From Burkholderiaceae bacterium (lineage in GTDB: Bacteria; Pseudomonadota; Gammaproteobacteria; Burkholderiales; Burkholderiaceae_B), in assembly GCA_017983955.1 (NCBI GenBank), contig JAGOAJ010000031.1, positions 1-32,031 on the forward strand: a stretch of DNA of 32,031 nt, read 5' to 3'. This document shows, piece by piece, positions 1 to 7,753 of the stretch. Each line of letters starts with the position of its first letter. Positions within the stretch are counted from its first letter, which is position 1. The notes beneath the pieces were generated by a model. The model was not told where the DNA came from. It did not search any database and saw only the letters and a list, made by a program, of their open reading frames with translations. Made by a program: the position numbers and the translations under genes.

Positions 1-107
1 CGATCAATAGTAACGCGCAGCAACCCCAAGGGCGCACGTTCCACATCGACAAGCTCGATATCGGTACCGGCTATAGCCTGCTGCGTCAAAGCGAATATAT
101 CTGCCAT
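1..107 (-). CDS. rimP: Ribosome maturation factor RimP, N-terminal fragment
   Basis: Only the first 35 or so codons are in the window; the gene runs off the left edge. RimP is a cytoplasmic factor needed for maturation of the 30S ribosomal subunit. Read from the ATG at 107 the product begins MADIFALTQQAIAGTDIELV, followed by a DVERAPLGLLRVTID stretch. This matches the RimP N-terminal pattern in which a short helix precedes an 'E-LVDVE....G-LRV-ID' strand pair. The gene lies downstream of rluB on the same strand, as in other betaproteobacteria where rimP leads a nusA-infB operon (those genes would lie outside the window). No good Shine-Dalgarno sequence precedes the ATG; the upstream sequence is T-rich and follows a hairpin at 125-143. 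Identification rests on a short fragment plus gene order. Confidence 0.85.
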   Translation of the reverse strand, partial: MADIFALTQQAIAGTDIELVDVERAPLGLLRVTID

Positions 108-124
108 AAAATCCAAAAGAAAAT

Positions 125-143
125 GGGCTGCGTAAACCAGCCC
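125..143 (-). terminator. Hairpin in the rimP leader (terminator or attenuator)
   Basis: On the minus strand GGGCTG and CAGCCC form a 6-bp stem with a 7-base loop. The following sequence is T-rich (ATTTTCTTTTGG) and leads directly into the rimP ATG at 107. The shape is that of a short intrinsic terminator. It lies downstream of a candidate promoter at 229-257, so it could act as an attenuator of the rimP operon rather than only as the end of rluB transcription. The regulatory role is inferred. Confidence 0.5.
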
Positions 144-228
144 ACTGTTATCGTGCTTGCGGCAACCCCTAGACTTCGTTTGGAAACACCGCAAGACACA
201 TTCGAAAATGCGCTGCTATTTTTGTCTT

Positions 229-257
229 ATTATAAACAAGCATAGCCGTAAAGCCCT
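229..257 (-). promoter_or_regulatory. Candidate promoter for the rimP operon
   Basis: A perfect TATAAT lies on the minus strand at 229-234. The matching -35 position (252-257, AGGGCT) is a poor match, so the assignment rests mainly on the -10 box. An inverted repeat, ATATTCT at 258-264 with AGAATAT at 276-282, sits immediately upstream and could be an operator or the weak end of the rluB transcript. The leader would be about 115 bases and would include the hairpin at 125-143. Confidence 0.4.
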
Positions 258-288
258 ATATTCTAACAGAAATTCAGAATATTTACCG

Positions 289-2097
289 CTATGACTTGCG
301 CCCACCTAACTTTCCAAGATGAGACTCATGGGCTGCTGCACCACGCGGCTGCCTATCGTCACCACGCCCCTGCCCGGATTTACCACCACCAGCTGGACGC
401 GCACGTCCTGTAGGGGCGGGCACGCCGGGCTTAGCCCTGGCACCTGGGCCACGCGATGTTCTGGTGGCTGGCTTGGCTGTACGAGCCCCTGAGCCATGGC
501 GACGCCCTTCGTTGCCGGCCTCGGCCTCAGGACGCGGACCACGTGAAGCACCACCCGTCCTGCGGCCTTTGGATGCAGGCTTATCGCGCTGACCACCAGT
601 AGGATGACCATTGGCCAAGCCACCGCTAATCAACAAACCCGTACCGAAGGGATCAGATGGATAGACCTGACCTGCTGGGGCACGCACTACCCGCCCACCG
701 GAAACTCGGCCACCACGCCCTACTTTAGCGCCATTAAGGCCGTTTTGCTCCATCGTGCCATAACCCGGAGGCAAGGCACTGTCATGGGAAATAGGCTGAC
801 GCTCACGTCTACCGCCTGCGCCCGGCTGACTATCATCATCCTCGCGCAATAAACCCAGCTGCAGCATCAGGGCCGTCACCAAGGTGTCGTCCAGCGCTTC
901 CCAGCGCCCGCGACGCAGACTGGATGGCAGCACCACCTCGCCAAAGCGCGTGCGTATCAGTCGGCTGACCGTGACGCCAGCCGCCTCGAACATACGGCGC
1001 ACTTCGCGGTTGCGGCCTTCGGTCAAGGTTACGCGATACCAGCGATTACTACCTTCGCCACCCAGGAATTCCAACAGGCCAAATTTGGCAACACCATCTT
1101 CCAGCTCTATACCCTTGAGCAGAGTTTCCTGCATCTGAGGGCTTAATTCGCCCAAGACGCGCACTGCATATTCGCGCTCGGCGCCATAACGTGGGTGCAT
1201 TAAGCGGTTGGCCAAATCACCCGAGGTCGTCAGTATCAAAAGACCTTCTGTGTTCAGATCAAGACGTCCGACTGACAGCCACTTACCCACTTTGAGCTTG
1301 GGCAAACGCGCAAATACCGTAGCACGACCTTCTGGATCATCGTGACTGACTATTTCGCCCGCAGGCTTATGGTAAAGAATTACCCGCGGCGGCTTGCTAG
1401 CATTAGGCCGTGTAATCAGGCGACCATTGACACGCACCTGATCGGTTGCCGCCACGCGCTGGCCGATATGGGCAGGCTCGCCATTGACCGACACGCGGCC
1501 TGCGATGATGAGCTCTTCCATTTCACGGCGCGACCCTACACCCGCATCCGCCAGCACTTTATGCAGCTTTGGCATTAAAAGATCGCTGCCCAGATACTTA
1601 CCTAGGCGCTGATCGATTTTTTCCGAAGTATCCAAAAAGGCCAAAGCCTGCGCTGCCTCTTGCTCTTCCTCGGGAGTCAGCGGCGCCATTGGCTGCTGAT
1701 CATCTTGATTTGCATCAGCATCCACAGGCTTGGCAGCAGGTTTACCGCGACGCGCTGGACGCGCTGATTTAGGCTGATCGGTTTTTGGACCACGACCGGG
1801 CTTGCCCTGTGCCGGCTTGCCTTGCCCAGTTCTGGGCCGGCTAGCCCTGGCGGGGCGCGCACCTGGCACCGGGGCGGATGCGCCATCAGCAACGTCCTGC
1901 CCAGCCGCTGGAGCTGCTGCCACCACCTGACCAGGCTGGGTCTCGGTGACCGCGTCACCACGGCGACGCCTAAATGGCGTACGCAACTTGCGCCCCTTAC
2001 GAGGCCCTCCAGATGGTGCGGCATCGGCAGTAGCATGAGGCTGGGCCGCTGCGGCGGCAGCGCCAGCCGGCGACTCGTTTTTATTGGTTTCAGTCAT
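289..2097 (-). CDS. rluB: 23S rRNA pseudouridine synthase RluB (long, with low-complexity tails)
   Basis: The 602-residue product belongs to the RsuA/RluB family, which isomerises a specific uridine in 23S rRNA (U2605 in E. coli). Residues about 174-230 are an S4 RNA-binding domain. Residues about 237-410 are the catalytic domain, with GRLDLNTEG carrying the nucleophilic aspartate at about 280 and a late [10 protein letters not shown] motif. Residues 1-140 (Ala, Pro, Lys and Arg rich) and about 425-602 (Gly and Arg rich) are low-complexity, basic and probably disordered. The protein is therefore about twice the length of E. coli RluB. The start codon shares the 4-base ATGA overlap with the scpB stop at 2094-2097, which suggests translational coupling. 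Assignment to RluB rather than RluE or RluF rests on length and gene order. Confidence 0.93.
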   Translation of the reverse strand: MTETNKNESPAGAAAAAAQPHATADAAPSGGPRKGRKLRTPFRRRRGDAVTETQPGQVVAAAPAAGQDVADGASAPVPGARPARASRPRTGQGKPAQGKPGRGPKTDQPKSARPARRGKPAAKPVDADANQDDQQPMAPLTPEEEQEAAQALAFLDTSEKIDQRLGKYLGSDLLMPKLHKVLADAGVGSRREMEELIIAGRVSVNGEPAHIGQRVAATDQVRVNGRLITRPNASKPPRVILYHKPAGEIVSHDDPEGRATVFARLPKLKVGKWLSVGRLDLNTEGLLILTTSGDLANRLMHPRYGAEREYAVRVLGELSPQMQETLLKGIELEDGVAKFGLLEFLGGEGSNRWYRVTLTEGRNREVRRMFEAAGVTVSRLIRTRFGEVVLPSSLRRGRWEALDDTLVTALMLQLGLLREDDDSQPGAGGRRERQPISHDSALPPGYGTMEQNGLNGAKVGRGGRVSGGRVVRAPAGQVYPSDPFGTGLLISGGLANGHPTGGQRDKPASKGRRTGGASRGPRPEAEAGNEGRRHGSGARTAKPATRTSRGPGARAKPGVPAPTGRARPAGGGKSGQGRGDDRQPRGAAAHESHLGKLGGRKS

Positions 2098-2705
2098 GTT
2101 GTTTCGGTTACTCCGTTTGAATCCGATATACGCGCCTGTAATGGGTCGCGTTGAATATGAGCAATAATTTCAGGGGTGTCCGTGGCGGCCAACGCCACCT
2201 CCAGACTGGGCAAATCATCTAACGCCCTTAACCCCAGATCATCAAGAAATTGTGGTGTTGTCCCCAGTAGCGCCGGACGCCCCGGAGCATCGCGATGCCC
2301 CAAGACTTCTATCCAACCCCTATCTTCAAGAGTGCGCACAATTTGTGAGGACACACCTACCCCGCGTATGTCTTCGATATCACCACGAGTTACAGGCTGA
2401 CGCCAGGCAATAATAGCCAGGGTCTCCAGGACGGCACGCGAATACTTGGGCGGCCTTTCCGGATTCAGGCGAGACAGATAGAGCTGCATTTCCGGTCGGC
2501 TCTGGAACCGCCAACCGCTGGCCAAACTGACCAACTGCAGACCTTTTTCAGCATAGTCCAATTGCAGTGTGGCCAAGTGACGGCGCAAATCATCGCCCGA
2601 AACGCCTTCAGATGCAAACAGTTTACGCAATTCGGCAATGGGTAATGCACGGTCCGCACATAATAACGCTGTTTCTACAATCCGTAATATCTGAGTTTCA
2701 TTCAT
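2094..2705 (-). CDS. scpB: Segregation and condensation protein B
   Basis: ScpB is the winged-helix kleisin partner subunit that works with ScpA and SMC to compact and segregate the chromosome. The product shows the family pattern: an N-terminal '[21 protein letters not shown]' type helix, then the central [20 protein letters not shown] and [12 protein letters not shown] motifs and a [18 protein letters not shown] wing. These match ScpB winged-helix domains. I take the ATG at 2705 (MNETQ), giving 203 residues. An in-frame start at 2726 would add seven residues, and neither has a strong ribosome site. The stop overlaps the rluB start by four bases. ScpA, often adjacent in other bacteria, is not present in this window. 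Confidence 0.92.
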   Translation of the reverse strand: MNETQILRIVETALLCADRALPIAELRKLFASEGVSGDDLRRHLATLQLDYAEKGLQLVSLASGWRFQSRPEMQLYLSRLNPERPPKYSRAVLETLAIIAWRQPVTRGDIEDIRGVGVSSQIVRTLEDRGWIEVLGHRDAPGRPALLGTTPQFLDDLGLRALDDLPSLEVALAATDTPEIIAHIQRDPLQARISDSNGVTETT

Positions 2706-2733
2706 GGGCAATACGCGCCATATCAAGTGTGAC

Positions 2734-2762
2734 TTGCTTAAGTTTTTTAGGTAGGTTAATAT
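2734..2762 (+). promoter_or_regulatory. Promoter of the initiator tRNA gene
   Basis: TTGCTT at 2734-2739 and TAATAT at 2757-2762 are separated by exactly 17 bases. A start about seven bases further on would fall just before the mature tRNA 5' end at 2776. The spacing and position make this a convincing sigma-70 promoter. Confidence 0.75.
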
Positions 2763-2775
2763 TCAGTTCTTCAGA

Positions 2776-2852
2776 CGCGGGGTGGAGCAGTCTGGCAGCT
2801 CGTCGGGCTCATAACCCGAAGGTCACAGGTTCAAATCCTGTCCCCGCAACCA
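2776..2852 (+). tRNA. Initiator tRNA-fMet (anticodon CAT)
   Basis: This is a 77-base tRNA with the CCA end encoded. The anticodon CAT is at 2810-2812. Two hallmarks identify it as the initiator rather than the elongator. The first base of the acceptor stem is C opposite an A (CGCGGGG at the 5' end, CCCCGCAACCA at the 3' end), giving the unpaired 1-72 position. The anticodon stem contains three consecutive G-C pairs (GGG and CCC). The T-arm GGTTCAAATCC is standard. It lies divergent from scpB with its own promoter and terminator, so it is a one-gene transcription unit. Confidence 0.97.
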
Positions 2853-2860
2853 GCTTTCCG

Positions 2861-2895
2861 AATGGGTCAATTGCCAAGTGCAATTGACCCATTTT
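2861..2895 (+). terminator. Strong intrinsic terminator after tRNA-fMet
   Basis: AATGGGTCAATTG at 2861-2873 pairs perfectly over 13 bp with CAATTGACCCATT at 2881-2893 around a 7-base loop, followed by a short T run. It begins eight bases after the tRNA CCA end. Confidence 0.9.
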
Positions 2896-3338
2896 TGTAT
2901 CTGATTCATCATAATAAAAATCTGGTTTATTCATAGCCTAGCCATAGTGCTTAGGTTAGGCAGCGCCCAAGCCATGGGCACGGTCGCGAAAAGCTACCAT
3001 GCGGCCTGCATACGCTGCGAAGGTCTATCTACGTTAAAGGGTATTGTGGCGCCACACTGGGCACCGCCAGCAATCATCCAATGATGTTTGCCTGACGCGC
3101 TAATGCGCTGATCTACATTTATTCAATTTATAGTGCTTGTGGCCGCTACACTGGGTGCACAGCCTGAGTCAACTGACGGCCTGTGGCGCTGTGCACCACG
3201 CATACCATCTTGAGCAAAGCTTGATGACAGAACTAGTTAGGCTGCCATTAACAGTATTATTACACCATCCCAGCCCTTGCATGGCAAGGCCTACTGCAAC
3301 AAAGCTTACAGATTTTATCTGACCGCCACGCTTAATCC
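2896..3338. other. Gene-free stretch with small hairpins and a repeated motif
   Basis: I see no convincing gene here. Short open frames exist (for example 3137-3322 on plus) but have no ribosome site or recognisable protein. Visible structure includes a GCCTAGCC/GGTTAGGC hairpin (2936-2943 with 2954-2961), GCCC/GGGC (2965-2968 with 2976-2979), and a perfect 12-bp palindrome TGTGGCGCCACA at 3045-3056. Related sequences follow: TTGTGGCCGCTACACTGGGT at about 3138-3156 and TGTGGCGC again at 3182-3189. It may be decayed sequence or the leader of the next gene. Confidence 0.5.
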
Positions 3339-4517
3339 GTGATTACCGCAGCAAAGGTTGCAACCATACAACGCAATAAAGGCAACATCGCTTTGACCCA
3401 GACCTATACCTTAGTTCGGCGCATAGCCGATATTGATGCAGCACAATGGAATGACTTGGCCGGCGATCACCCCGTGGTCAGTCATGATTACCTGCATGCC
3501 CTGGAGGCCACGGGCTGCGCATCAGAAGATACCGGCTGGTTACCCCATCACCTGTTGCTGCATCACAACGGCAAGCTATGCGCAGCCATGCCTATGTATT
3601 TGAAAACCCACTCGCGAGGTGAATATGTTTTCGATCATATCTGGGCCCAGGCTTACCAGCGTCACGGCCTGCCCTATTACCCCAAACTGCTGTCTGCCAT
3701 TCCATTTACCCCCGTACCAGGGCCACGCCTACTAGCCCATAGCCACGCCGACCGCGTGCTATTGGCGCGCAAGGCCGCTGAAATTACCGCCCAGAACAAT
3801 ATTTCATCATTACATGTGCTATTTCCAACCGAGCAAGATCTGGCGGCGCTCCAGGAAGCCGGGTTTCTGCTTAGGGAAAATGTACAGTTTCACTGGTTTA
3901 ACCAGGGGTACAAGACACTGGATGACTTCCTTGCCACACTAAGCCAAAAGCACCGCAAGAAGATACGGCAGGACAGCAAGAAAGCCATACAGGCAGGCGT
4001 TAGCTTTCGCTGGCTGCGAGGCTCGGACATTAATGCGGACACACTGGCGTTTTTCTATCGCTGCTACCACCAAACTTATATCGAGCACGGCAACTTGCCC
4101 TACTTGAGCCTTGAGTTTTTCCAACGTCTGCTGGACACCATGGCCGATAAAGTACTGATCGTATTGGCCGAACAACAAGGGGTGGCGATAGCCGCCGCCC
4201 TTAATTTACTTAGCCGCACCCATATGTATGGCAGGTATTGGGGCAGTACGCAATACATCCCCGGCCTGCATTTTGAAACCTGTTATACCCAGGGCATACA
4301 CTATTGCATCGCCCATGGGCTACAAGTCTTCGAGGGCGGCGCCCAAGGCGAACACAAACTATCACGCGGTCTATTGCCAGTATCCACGCGTTCGGCCCAC
4401 TGGATTAGCGATGCCCGCTACACCCAGGCCATCAGTGAATTTCTAGACATGGAAACACCCGCCATCCACGCCTACCGGGACGAACTGCACGAACACAGCC
4501 CATTCAAAAAAACCTAA
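3339..4517 (+). CDS. FemAB-like / GNAT-fold N-acyltransferase (COG3146 type)
   Basis: The 392-residue product resembles the predicted N-acyltransferases of the FemAB_like / DUF482 group, cytoplasmic proteins with two GNAT-like halves whose substrates are mostly unknown. Supporting motifs are a conserved N-terminal half with HHLLLHHNGKLCAAMPMYLK and VFDHIWAQAY, a basic KHRKKIRQDSKKA loop, and the family signature FEGGAQGEHKLSRGLLPVST near residue 340. The start is uncertain. The frame opens with GTG at 3339 with no ribosome site; an in-frame TTG at 3393 follows an AAAGG sequence at 3378-3382 and may be the true start, giving 374 residues. No ATG occurs before the conserved region. It converges with phaR with only nine bases between the stops and no terminator. 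A specific function cannot be given. Confidence 0.85.
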   Translation: MITAAKVATIQRNKGNIALTQTYTLVRRIADIDAAQWNDLAGDHPVVSHDYLHALEATGCASEDTGWLPHHLLLHHNGKLCAAMPMYLKTHSRGEYVFDHIWAQAYQRHGLPYYPKLLSAIPFTPVPGPRLLAHSHADRVLLARKAAEITAQNNISSLHVLFPTEQDLAALQEAGFLLRENVQFHWFNQGYKTLDDFLATLSQKHRKKIRQDSKKAIQAGVSFRWLRGSDINADTLAFFYRCYHQTYIEHGNLPYLSLEFFQRLLDTMADKVLIVLAEQQGVAIAAALNLLSRTHMYGRYWGSTQYIPGLHFETCYTQGIHYCIAHGLQVFEGGAQGEHKLSRGLLPVSTRSAHWISDARYTQAISEFLDMETPAIHAYRDELHEHSPFKKT

Positions 4518-4526
4518 GTACCAGCG

Positions 4527-5093
4527 TTATTTCTTGGTTTTATCGTCGTTAGTTGGGGGCGGGAATGGAAACACCGAGAAAATACCCCGTGTTTGGTCCT
4601 GCATCTGGTCTTGCATCTGCACAAACAGATTTTTGCTTTGATCTATGTAATTGCTCATCATGTTTTGCAGCACGGGCGTTTGCACGCTCATGAACTGGGT
4701 CCAGGCTTCAGGGCCGAACTGTTGGCCATATACGCCTTTAGACTGTTCAGCCACCCTGTCCTGAATATCGATAAAGGCCTGGATATTTTTATCCAAAAAT
4801 GAGCCCATGACACCCTGCATGGAGTGGCCATAAAAACGAATGATCTGGGACAAAGCAGTCGAAGAAAACATCGGTAAGCCACCACTTTCTTCTTCAAGAA
4901 TAATTTGCAAAAGTATGCTGCGTGTGATGTCTTCACCGGACTTGGCGTCTATCGCCTGAAATGCTTCATTATCCAGCACCAGTTGCTTTACGTCAGCCAG
5001 CGTAATGTAGGTACTAGTTTTTGTATCGTACAGGCGCCTGTTAGGATATTTTTTTATTAGGCGCGTAGGAACTTGGGGTTGAGCTTGGGTCAT
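4527..5093 (-). CDS. phaR: PHB synthesis regulator PhaR
   Basis: PhaR is the DNA- and PHB-binding repressor that controls phasin and PHB granule formation in beta- and alphaproteobacteria. The 188-residue product has the PHB_acc_N domain at about residues 11-70, with the diagnostic LIKKYPNRRLYDTKTSTYIT and a DVKQLVLDNEAFQAIDAKSG segment. The PHB accumulation region follows at about 75-115 (LPMFSSTALSQIIRFYGHSM). The C-terminus is Gln and Met rich, then Pro rich. It lies downstream of phaB on the same strand, 126 bases away and beyond a long hairpin at 5171-5213, so it is probably transcribed at least partly from its own promoter. No phasin gene is visible in the window. Confidence 0.95.
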   Translation of the reverse strand: MTQAQPQVPTRLIKKYPNRRLYDTKTSTYITLADVKQLVLDNEAFQAIDAKSGEDITRSILLQIILEEESGGLPMFSSTALSQIIRFYGHSMQGVMGSFLDKNIQAFIDIQDRVAEQSKGVYGQQFGPEAWTQFMSVQTPVLQNMMSNYIDQSKNLFVQMQDQMQDQTRGIFSVFPFPPPTNDDKTKK

Positions 5094-5170
5094 GAGGTGG
5101 CCAGATACGGGTTTATATAATTGAAACAGTGATGGCCATACAGCCAGACAAGTTGCTACCTACAGTATAG

Positions 5171-5213
5171 ACACAAGCGCCCAGGACAGAAAAGAAGTCC
5201 TGGGCGCTTGTGT
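5171..5213 (-). terminator. 17-bp perfect hairpin after phaB, without a T-tract
   Basis: ACACAAGCGCCCAGGAC at 5171-5187 pairs perfectly with GTCCTGGGCGCTTGTGT at 5197-5213 around a 9-base loop. It lies six bases after the phaB stop. No run of T follows on either strand, so it is either an unusual terminator or an mRNA 3'-end stabilising structure between phaB and phaR. Confidence 0.6.
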
Positions 5214-5219
5214 ATGGTC

Positions 5220-5957
5220 TTAACCCATATGCAAACCGCCGTTCAGCGAGAAGTCAGCGCCAGTAGCAAAACCGGACTCTTCAGATGCCAGCCAGGCCAC
5301 CATGGAACCGATTTCATCGGGCGTACCCAGACGTTTTACCGGGATAGTAGCCACAATTTTCTCTAGGACATCGGGACGTATAGCGCGCACCATGTCAGTG
5401 CCTATATAGCCTGGGGAAATCGTATTGACAGTCACGCCCTTGTTGGCAACCTCTTGGGCCAGCGCCATAGTAAAGCCGTGAATACCGGCCTTGGCGGTTG
5501 AGTAGTTGGTTTGACCAAACTGCCCTTTTTGACCATTGACCGAACTAATGTTGATGATACGGCCCCATTCCCGCTGGACCATGCCTTCGATGACTTGTTT
5601 GGTGACATTGAACAGGCTATTCAGGTTGGTATCTATGACCGAGCGCCAATCGTCCTGGGTCATTTTACGAAATAGGCCATCGCGGGTAATGCCAGCATTA
5701 TTTACCAACACTTCGATAGGCCCGTGCTCATCGACCACTTTTTGAAAGGCGGCCACTGTGGAATCCCAATCCGAGACATTACCGACAGAAGCGTGAAATT
5801 TATAGCCCAAAGCGGCCTGTTCGGCTAACCACTGCTTGAAGTCACGGCTAGGACCGCACCCGGCAACGACGGTATAGCCTTCCTTTGCGAGACGCTGACA
5901 AATAGAAGTCCCTATACCACCCATACCGCCTGTTACGTAAGCGACTTTTCCACTCAT
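5220..5957 (-). CDS. phaB: Acetoacetyl-CoA reductase (NADPH, PHB pathway)
   Basis: PhaB reduces acetoacetyl-CoA to (R)-3-hydroxybutyryl-CoA, the monomer for PHB synthase. The 245-residue short-chain dehydrogenase has the N-terminal cofactor motif VTGGMGGIGTS, the structural NNAG motif, and the catalytic set Ser139, Tyr152 and Lys156 in the NISSVNGQKGQFGQTNYSTAKAG region (read in pieces). The C-terminal ATGADFSLNGGLHMG is typical of PhaB. I chose the ATG at 5957 because AAAGGAG lies six bases upstream; the frame extends to 6002, but those extra residues are not part of the family. It sits 66 bases downstream of phaC and is probably co-transcribed. A FabG-type paralogue is the alternative, but context and length favour PhaB. 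Confidence 0.95.
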   Translation of the reverse strand: MSGKVAYVTGGMGGIGTSICQRLAKEGYTVVAGCGPSRDFKQWLAEQAALGYKFHASVGNVSDWDSTVAAFQKVVDEHGPIEVLVNNAGITRDGLFRKMTQDDWRSVIDTNLNSLFNVTKQVIEGMVQREWGRIINISSVNGQKGQFGQTNYSTAKAGIHGFTMALAQEVANKGVTVNTISPGYIGTDMVRAIRPDVLEKIVATIPVKRLGTPDEIGSMVAWLASEESGFATGADFSLNGGLHMG

Positions 5958-6023
5958 GCTGTTCTCCTTTAAATGCCTGGTTCTTGCACCAGTGAAATGC
6001 ACAATGCGTGCTATTTTTGCTAC

Positions 6024-7658
6024 CTATACTGCCCTGACTTTGACGTAATTGCCCGGCGCGGCTTCGCGCACGGGGTAGTCAGTACTACCTAAAGCCGCTT
6101 GGGACTTTACGAGTGGACCGGACTGCTGAGCCAACCAACCTGACCAGTCCGGCCACCAACTGCCTGGATGGCTTTGTGCGCCATCCAGCCAGCTTTCCGG
6201 ATCCTGTGGGTACTGTTGTCCGACCTGATACTGAGTGTCGTCGTACGTCCAGTAATTGCGACGTTGTTTAGCGGGCGAATTGATCACGCCGGCAATATGG
6301 CCAGACGCCCCCAATACAAAACGTACGTGCCCGTTAACAATACGAGTGGATTTATACGCCGCGTGCCAGGGGACGATATGGTCTTCACGTGAGCCATAAA
6401 TATAGGTGGGCATGGACAATGCCCCTAGATCTATGGGCTGGCCATCAACGACAACGCTACCTGGCTTGACCAGCCGATTTTCCAAATAGGTGTTGCGGAA
6501 ATACCAGGCAAAGAACGGCCCCGGCAGGTTGGTGCCATCAGAATTCCAATACAGCAGATCAAAGGCCGGTGGCGCCATGCCTTTAAGATAATTGTTAACG
6601 ACGTAATTCCAGACCAGCTCGTTGGGCCTAAGAAAGGAAAACGTCGTACCCAGTTCGCGAGCTGACATCAAGCCGCCCTCGCCCAGTTGACGATCGCGGG
6701 TTTGGGCGTGTTTTTCATCCACAAAGACGTCCAGAACACCAGTTTCCTTGAAGTCCAACAAGGTGGTGAGCAAGGTCAAGGATTCCACGGGCTGATCGCC
6801 ACGCGCCTGGGCCAGCGCCAACGCCGAAGACAGCAAGGTGCCACCCACGCAAAAGCCCAAGGCATTGATTTTTTGTTCTTTGGAAATGCCGCGCACTACG
6901 TCTATGGCCTGTAGCACGCCGTTATTCAGGTAATCCCCCCAAGTGGCATGCTGTATGCCGTCGTCGTCCTCGGGTAAGGGATTGCGCCACGAAATCAGGA
7001 ATACCGTGAAGCCTTGCGCAACAGCGTATCTGACGAAAGAGTTTTCTGGCTGCAGATCCAGAATGTAGTATTTGTTGATGCAGGGCGGCACCAGCAACAA
7101 CGGCTTTTTATGCACGGTATCGGTCAGGGGCGCGTACTGTATGACCTGCATGAACGTATTTTGAAACACCACCGATCCTGCCGTGGTTGCCACATTCTGA
7201 CCAACCTGGAACTTGGATTCGTCGGTTTGTGTCATGCGGCCCTTTTGCAGGTCCTGAAAGAAATACTGCATACCTTGGCTTAAGGACTGCCCCTGGCTTT
7301 CGATCAACGTGCGCATGACGTCAGGATTGGTGGCCATGTAGTTGGCGGGTGAGACAGCTTCTATCCATTGCATGATGGAAAACTGGAGGCGCTTGCGTTC
7401 AGCGGCGCTAACATCGGCCGCATCGGCCATTTGTTCCAGGGCTTTTGCCGACAACAAATACGCATGCGCGGTTAGTAGCGAACGCTGACATTCAGCCCAT
7501 GCCGGGCTGCTAAAACGCCTGTCGTGAGGCGGCTGCAAAGCGCCCTGGCGAGCCAGTAACGCCAGCTGTGTCCACGTACGCGCAAATTCGCCTTGGATCA
7601 GAGCGAGCTTATCGGCCGGAACAGTGACTGACGGCATAGACATAAACGTTGCTCCCAT
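6024..7658 (-). CDS. phaC: Class I poly(3-hydroxyalkanoate) synthase
   Basis: PhaC polymerises 3-hydroxyacyl-CoA into PHA at the granule surface. The 544-residue product has the N-terminal PhaC domain and an alpha/beta-hydrolase core. The lipase-like box GFCVGG carries the catalytic Cys (about residue 270). LVPPCINKYYILDLQPENS is a class I hallmark. The Asp of the triad is in SREDHIVPW and the His is in GASGHIAGVINSP. Three nearby starts compete: TTG at 7664, ATG at 7658 (TAAGG six bases upstream) and ATG at 7643 (GGGAG eight bases upstream). I used 7658, but 7643 is equally plausible. phaB and phaR follow. The beta-ketothiolase gene phaA, often between phaC and phaB, is absent here. Confidence 0.95.
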   Translation of the reverse strand: MGATFMSMPSVTVPADKLALIQGEFARTWTQLALLARQGALQPPHDRRFSSPAWAECQRSLLTAHAYLLSAKALEQMADAADVSAAERKRLQFSIMQWIEAVSPANYMATNPDVMRTLIESQGQSLSQGMQYFFQDLQKGRMTQTDESKFQVGQNVATTAGSVVFQNTFMQVIQYAPLTDTVHKKPLLLVPPCINKYYILDLQPENSFVRYAVAQGFTVFLISWRNPLPEDDDGIQHATWGDYLNNGVLQAIDVVRGISKEQKINALGFCVGGTLLSSALALAQARGDQPVESLTLLTTLLDFKETGVLDVFVDEKHAQTRDRQLGEGGLMSARELGTTFSFLRPNELVWNYVVNNYLKGMAPPAFDLLYWNSDGTNLPGPFFAWYFRNTYLENRLVKPGSVVVDGQPIDLGALSMPTYIYGSREDHIVPWHAAYKSTRIVNGHVRFVLGASGHIAGVINSPAKQRRNYWTYDDTQYQVGQQYPQDPESWLDGAQSHPGSWWPDWSGWLAQQSGPLVKSQAALGSTDYPVREAAPGNYVKVRAV

Positions 7659-7695
7659 ATCCAACCTTACCTTATAGAGTTAATCCTTTATGTTC

Positions 7696-7724
7696 ATACT
7701 GGGTTACATCTGTAGGGCTGTCAA
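7696..7724 (-). promoter_or_regulatory. Candidate promoter for phaC-phaB
   Basis: A consensus TTGACA lies on the minus strand at 7719-7724. At 17-base spacing the -10 hexamer is CAGTAT (7696-7701), a weak match. It lies in the short gap between pgeF and phaC, 38 bases or more upstream of the phaC starts. I saw no obvious PhaR-type site beside it. Confidence 0.45.
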
Positions 7725-7753
7725 CTGGGGTAAACCGTAGAGGCTGGACTTAC

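Noticed and set aside
3137-3322. 61-codon plus-strand frame in the gap before the acyltransferase
   Set aside because: No Shine-Dalgarno sequence, no recognisable domain, and it overlaps the repeat-containing stretch; probably chance.
2896-3338. Idea that this gap holds a tRNA or riboswitch
   Set aside because: The hairpins do not form a cloverleaf or any aptamer I recognise.
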